Assembly: GCA_021780285.1 (NCBI GenBank)
Contig: JAJXZA010000197.1
Coordinates: forward strand, 1 to 7,186
Origin: Planctomycetota bacterium
Lineage (GTDB): Bacteria > Planctomycetota > Phycisphaerae > WQYP01
Length of the DNA stretch: 7,186 bases
Direction: 5' to 3'
Shown: positions 6,009 through 7,186 of the stretch, piece by piece
Layout of the letters: every line of letters begins with the position of its first letter
How positions within the stretch are numbered: position 1 is the first letter of the stretch
Translations under genes and position numbers: made by a program
Notes under the pieces: model-generated
What the model was told of the DNA's origin: nothing
Seen by the model: the letters and a program-made list of their open reading frames with translations, nothing else
Database searches by the model: none

Positions 6009-6297
6009 CAACCGGCTCGCCTGCGGCGGCAGCGAACGTCTTGAACCGCTCTGCGGCCTGTATTTGGTAGGGCCCGCCCGCAACGACCTCCGCTTAACCC
6101 GACTTTCGCACTTTGCGCCCGATTTCGGGAGTTTTGCCGATTTTTTCACGCTTGGCTGCAAGCCAAAGCCGTGGCGGGCCGCCGGGGATATTACGCAAAA
6201 CCTTGTGGTCATTGACCCAAAAAACCCGTGGTATATCCTTACATGCAACTACGTTGCTTCTGTTATACATGTGTTGCCGGGCATGCTTACCGGGGTT
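6009..6297. other. Intergenic region after the HD-GYP gene
   Basis: About 290 bp without a recognisable gene. It holds a bulged stem (6017-6035, CTGC/GCAG core), a short CCCG/CGGG hairpin at 6118-6129 followed after AG by four T's and later six T's (a weak terminator candidate for the HD-GYP gene), a TTGGCT/AGCCAA hairpin at 6152-6166, and an 8-bp inverted repeat GGCCCGCC (6071-6078) / GGCGGGCC (6173-6180) enclosing both hairpins. TTGACC (6212-6217) and TATCCT (6234-6239), 16 bases apart, are a possible upstream promoter for the toxin-antitoxin pair. Confidence 0.4.
6118..6135 (+). terminator. Weak rho-independent terminator candidate
   Basis: CCCG-ATTT-CGGG (6118-6129) followed by AGTTTT, with a further run of six T's at 6141-6146. 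The stem is only four to five pairs, so this is tentative; it lies 110 bases after the HD-GYP stop. Confidence 0.3.
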
Positions 6298-6310
6298 ATA
6301 CCATTGGTAT
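6274..6310 (+). promoter_or_regulatory. Promoter and palindromic operator of the toxin-antitoxin operon
   Basis: TTGCCG (6274-6279) and TTATAC (6296-6301), 16 bases apart, make a plausible sigma-70 promoter whose start would fall at about 6308, next to the antitoxin ATG at 6309. The palindrome ATACCA-T-TGGTAT (6298-6310) overlaps the -10 box and the start codon, as expected for an autoregulatory operator. GTTATAC also occurs at 6262-6268, 33 bases (about three helical turns) before its copy at 6295-6301. Promoter and operator roles are inferred. Confidence 0.45.
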
Positions 6311-6554
6311 GAAAGTTGCCGTGTCTATTCCCGATCATATTTACACCAGCGCGGAGCGTCTGGCCCGGCACTTTGGTAAGTCGCGCAGCCGTCTGTTCAG
6401 CGATGCGCTACACGAGTACCTGGTCAAACATTCGCCCGACGAGGTTACTAATGCGATGAATCGTACCTGCGCGGATGTCAGCAAATCGCGAGGCGATCTC
6501 GACGGCTTCATTTCATCTGCGGTACGCCGCACTCTGGATCGCTCCGAATGGTGA
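6309..6554 (+). CDS. MazE-like ribbon-helix-helix antitoxin
   Basis: An 81-aa protein. The N-terminus MKVAVSIPDHIYTSAERLA followed by GKSRSRLFSDALHEYL is a ribbon-helix-helix DNA-binding domain. The acidic-to-mixed C-terminal part (about residues 45-81) is what usually wraps and neutralises a MazF partner. Its partner follows immediately: the antitoxin stop TGA (6552-6554) overlaps the toxin start by seven bases. ATG 6309 is chosen because the RHH strand begins at once after it; the frame extends upstream to 6228 but the extra 27 residues are not domain-like. No Shine-Dalgarno precedes 6309, which together with the promoter position suggests a leaderless or nearly leaderless transcript. It should repress its own promoter through the palindrome at 6298-6310 (inference). 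Confidence 0.85.
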   Translation: MKVAVSIPDHIYTSAERLARHFGKSRSRLFSDALHEYLVKHSPDEVTNAMNRTCADVSKSRGDLDGFISSAVRRTLDRSEW

Positions 6555-6892
6555 TTTCGCAAGGCGATATCTGGTGGGTAGACATGCCCGATCCAGCAGG
6601 ATCGGGTCCGGGCTTCAGGCGGCCGGTAGCGGTTGTCCAAGGCAATCCCTTGAATCAAAGCCGCCTCTCGACTGTTGTATGTGTTCCCCTTACCAGCAAC
6701 CTCAAATGGGCGACAGCGCCAGTGAATGTGCTGCTATCGGCCAAAAGCACTTCACTACCCAAGGACTCTGTGGCGAATGTATCGCAGCTTGTCAGTATTG
6801 ATAAGAATTTCCTGGCTCAACGGGCCGGCAAGTTATCGCAGTCCAAACTGGAATTGGTGCTCTCCGGAATCGCCGTAGTTTTAGGCCAGTAG
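6548..6892 (+). CDS. mazF: MazF/PemK-family endoribonuclease toxin
   Basis: A 114-aa toxin of type II toxin-antitoxin systems, a sequence-specific mRNA interferase. It has the full family pattern: QGDIWWVDM (residues 5-13), GPGFRRPVAVVQ with catalytic-type Arg24/Arg25, VCVPLTSNL with Thr49 and Ser50, LPKDSVANVSQLVSIDK, and a C-terminal helix ending GIAVVLGQ. Length is normal for the family and nothing is broken, so it is likely functional. Its ATG 6548 lies inside the antitoxin gene, with no independent ribosome binding site, so translation is probably coupled to the antitoxin, as in other mazEF operons. The cleavage sequence cannot be read from the gene. Confidence 0.95.
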   Translation: MVISQGDIWWVDMPDPAGSGPGFRRPVAVVQGNPLNQSRLSTVVCVPLTSNLKWATAPVNVLLSAKSTSLPKDSVANVSQLVSIDKNFLAQRAGKLSQSKLELVLSGIAVVLGQ

Positions 6893-6938
6893 ATGCGATG
6901 AGATTCCAAATCGAGTAATTTTATAAAATAGCGGCCGC
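6893..6938. repeat. Adjacent palindromes after mazF
   Basis: The perfect 12-bp palindrome ATTTTATAAAAT (6918-6929) is followed after one base and one shared edge by GCGGCCGC (6931-6938). They sit 25-45 bases after the toxin stop. They do not form a standard terminator, and their function, if any, is unknown. Confidence 0.3.
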
Positions 6939-7186
6939 TGTCTGAGGGAAACTCGTGCCAGACCAACCGGCAGGAGCATGTCCAGAAGTGCCCACCGTTA
7001 CGCGTTGGCGACCGTGGGTCGCGCAAATAGCAAGCCACGCCAAGGCGCATCGGCAACAAACAGCTGCGCAATAAGGCGGCGTAATGCCATACCGCTGGCC
7101 ATGCGGCAAGGCGACCACGAGAGCCGGTTGCGTTGTCTCGTCCTCAAAATTCACAAAATTGTATTGGCGTATGGCGTCGAAGGCTG
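6921..7186 (-). pseudogene. Possible 3' end of a reverse-strand gene, perhaps frameshifted
   Basis: From the right edge a reverse frame reads AFDAIRQYNFVNFEDE followed by TTQPALVVALPHGQR, which looks protein-like. Downstream the same frame becomes Cys-rich and unconvincing (CAAVCCRCALAWLAICATHG) before stopping at 6921. A shifted frame from about 7098 reads MALRRLIAQLFVADAPWRG then LLFARPTVANA and stops at 7000-6998; it looks more natural. This could be a gene whose end is shifted by an indel, or chance. I do not recognise a family, and no gene on the plus strand is better supported here. Confidence 0.2.

Noticed and set aside
6090..6130. Possible integron attC-like site before the toxin-antitoxin genes
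   Set aside because: A CTTAACC-like stretch exists, but no matching GTTRRRY partner or proper paired arms can be found.
5649..6248. 199-codon reverse frame over the end of the HD-GYP gene
   Set aside because: It is antisense to conserved HD-GYP motifs and shows no protein family pattern.
1..7186. CRISPR arrays, tRNA or rRNA genes, insertion sequences
   Set aside because: No regularly spaced repeats, no cloverleaf or rRNA-like stretches, and no transposase motifs were seen in either strand.

Overview
The window looks like a chromosomal segment from a GC-rich bacterium, most likely a member of the Planctomycetota. That placement is inference. It rests on the wording of the TopA N-terminus and its long central insertion, on an isochorismatase-fold protein whose sequence resembles the planctomycete branch of cysteine hydrolases, and on family impressions rather than any search.

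Layout from left to right. (1) 1-1695, minus strand: the first 565 codons of DNA topoisomerase I (topA), running off the left edge. (2) 1696-2300: a long, partly AT-rich regulatory region. It holds the topA upstream region, several dyads, a textbook sigma-54 (RpoN) promoter at 2111-2126, and a roughly 160-nt leader that can fold into a string of small stem-loops. (3) 2301-3023, plus strand: a 240-aa isochorismatase/nicotinamidase-fold protein that has lost the catalytic Lys and Cys. (4) 3057-4199, minus strand, convergent with it: a 380-aa NrtA/CmpA/NasS-type nitrate-binding protein with no export signal, hence probably a cytoplasmic sensor. It has its own good sigma-54 promoter at 4283-4296. 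(5) 4635-6008, plus strand: a tandem HD / HD-GYP protein in which the catalytic HD pair of the HD-GYP domain reads HN. (6) 6009-6308: intergenic DNA. (7) 6309-6892, plus strand: a compact MazE-like/MazF toxin-antitoxin operon with a palindrome over the putative -10 box and antitoxin start. (8) 6893-7186: no secure gene, only a weak reverse-strand frame that may be a broken gene end.

The most interesting part is 1860-4410. Two convergent genes each have a recognisable sigma-54 promoter and a dyad at enhancer-like distance upstream. One product looks like a cytosolic nitrate/nitrite sensor and the other like a catalytically dead amidohydrolase-fold protein with a basic tail. This suggests a nitrogen-responsive regulatory pair, possibly working with the structured leader RNA. 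The sequence supports the promoters and the missing residues directly. The joint function is inference. The degenerate HD-GYP next door is a third protein that looks more like a ligand sensor than an enzyme.
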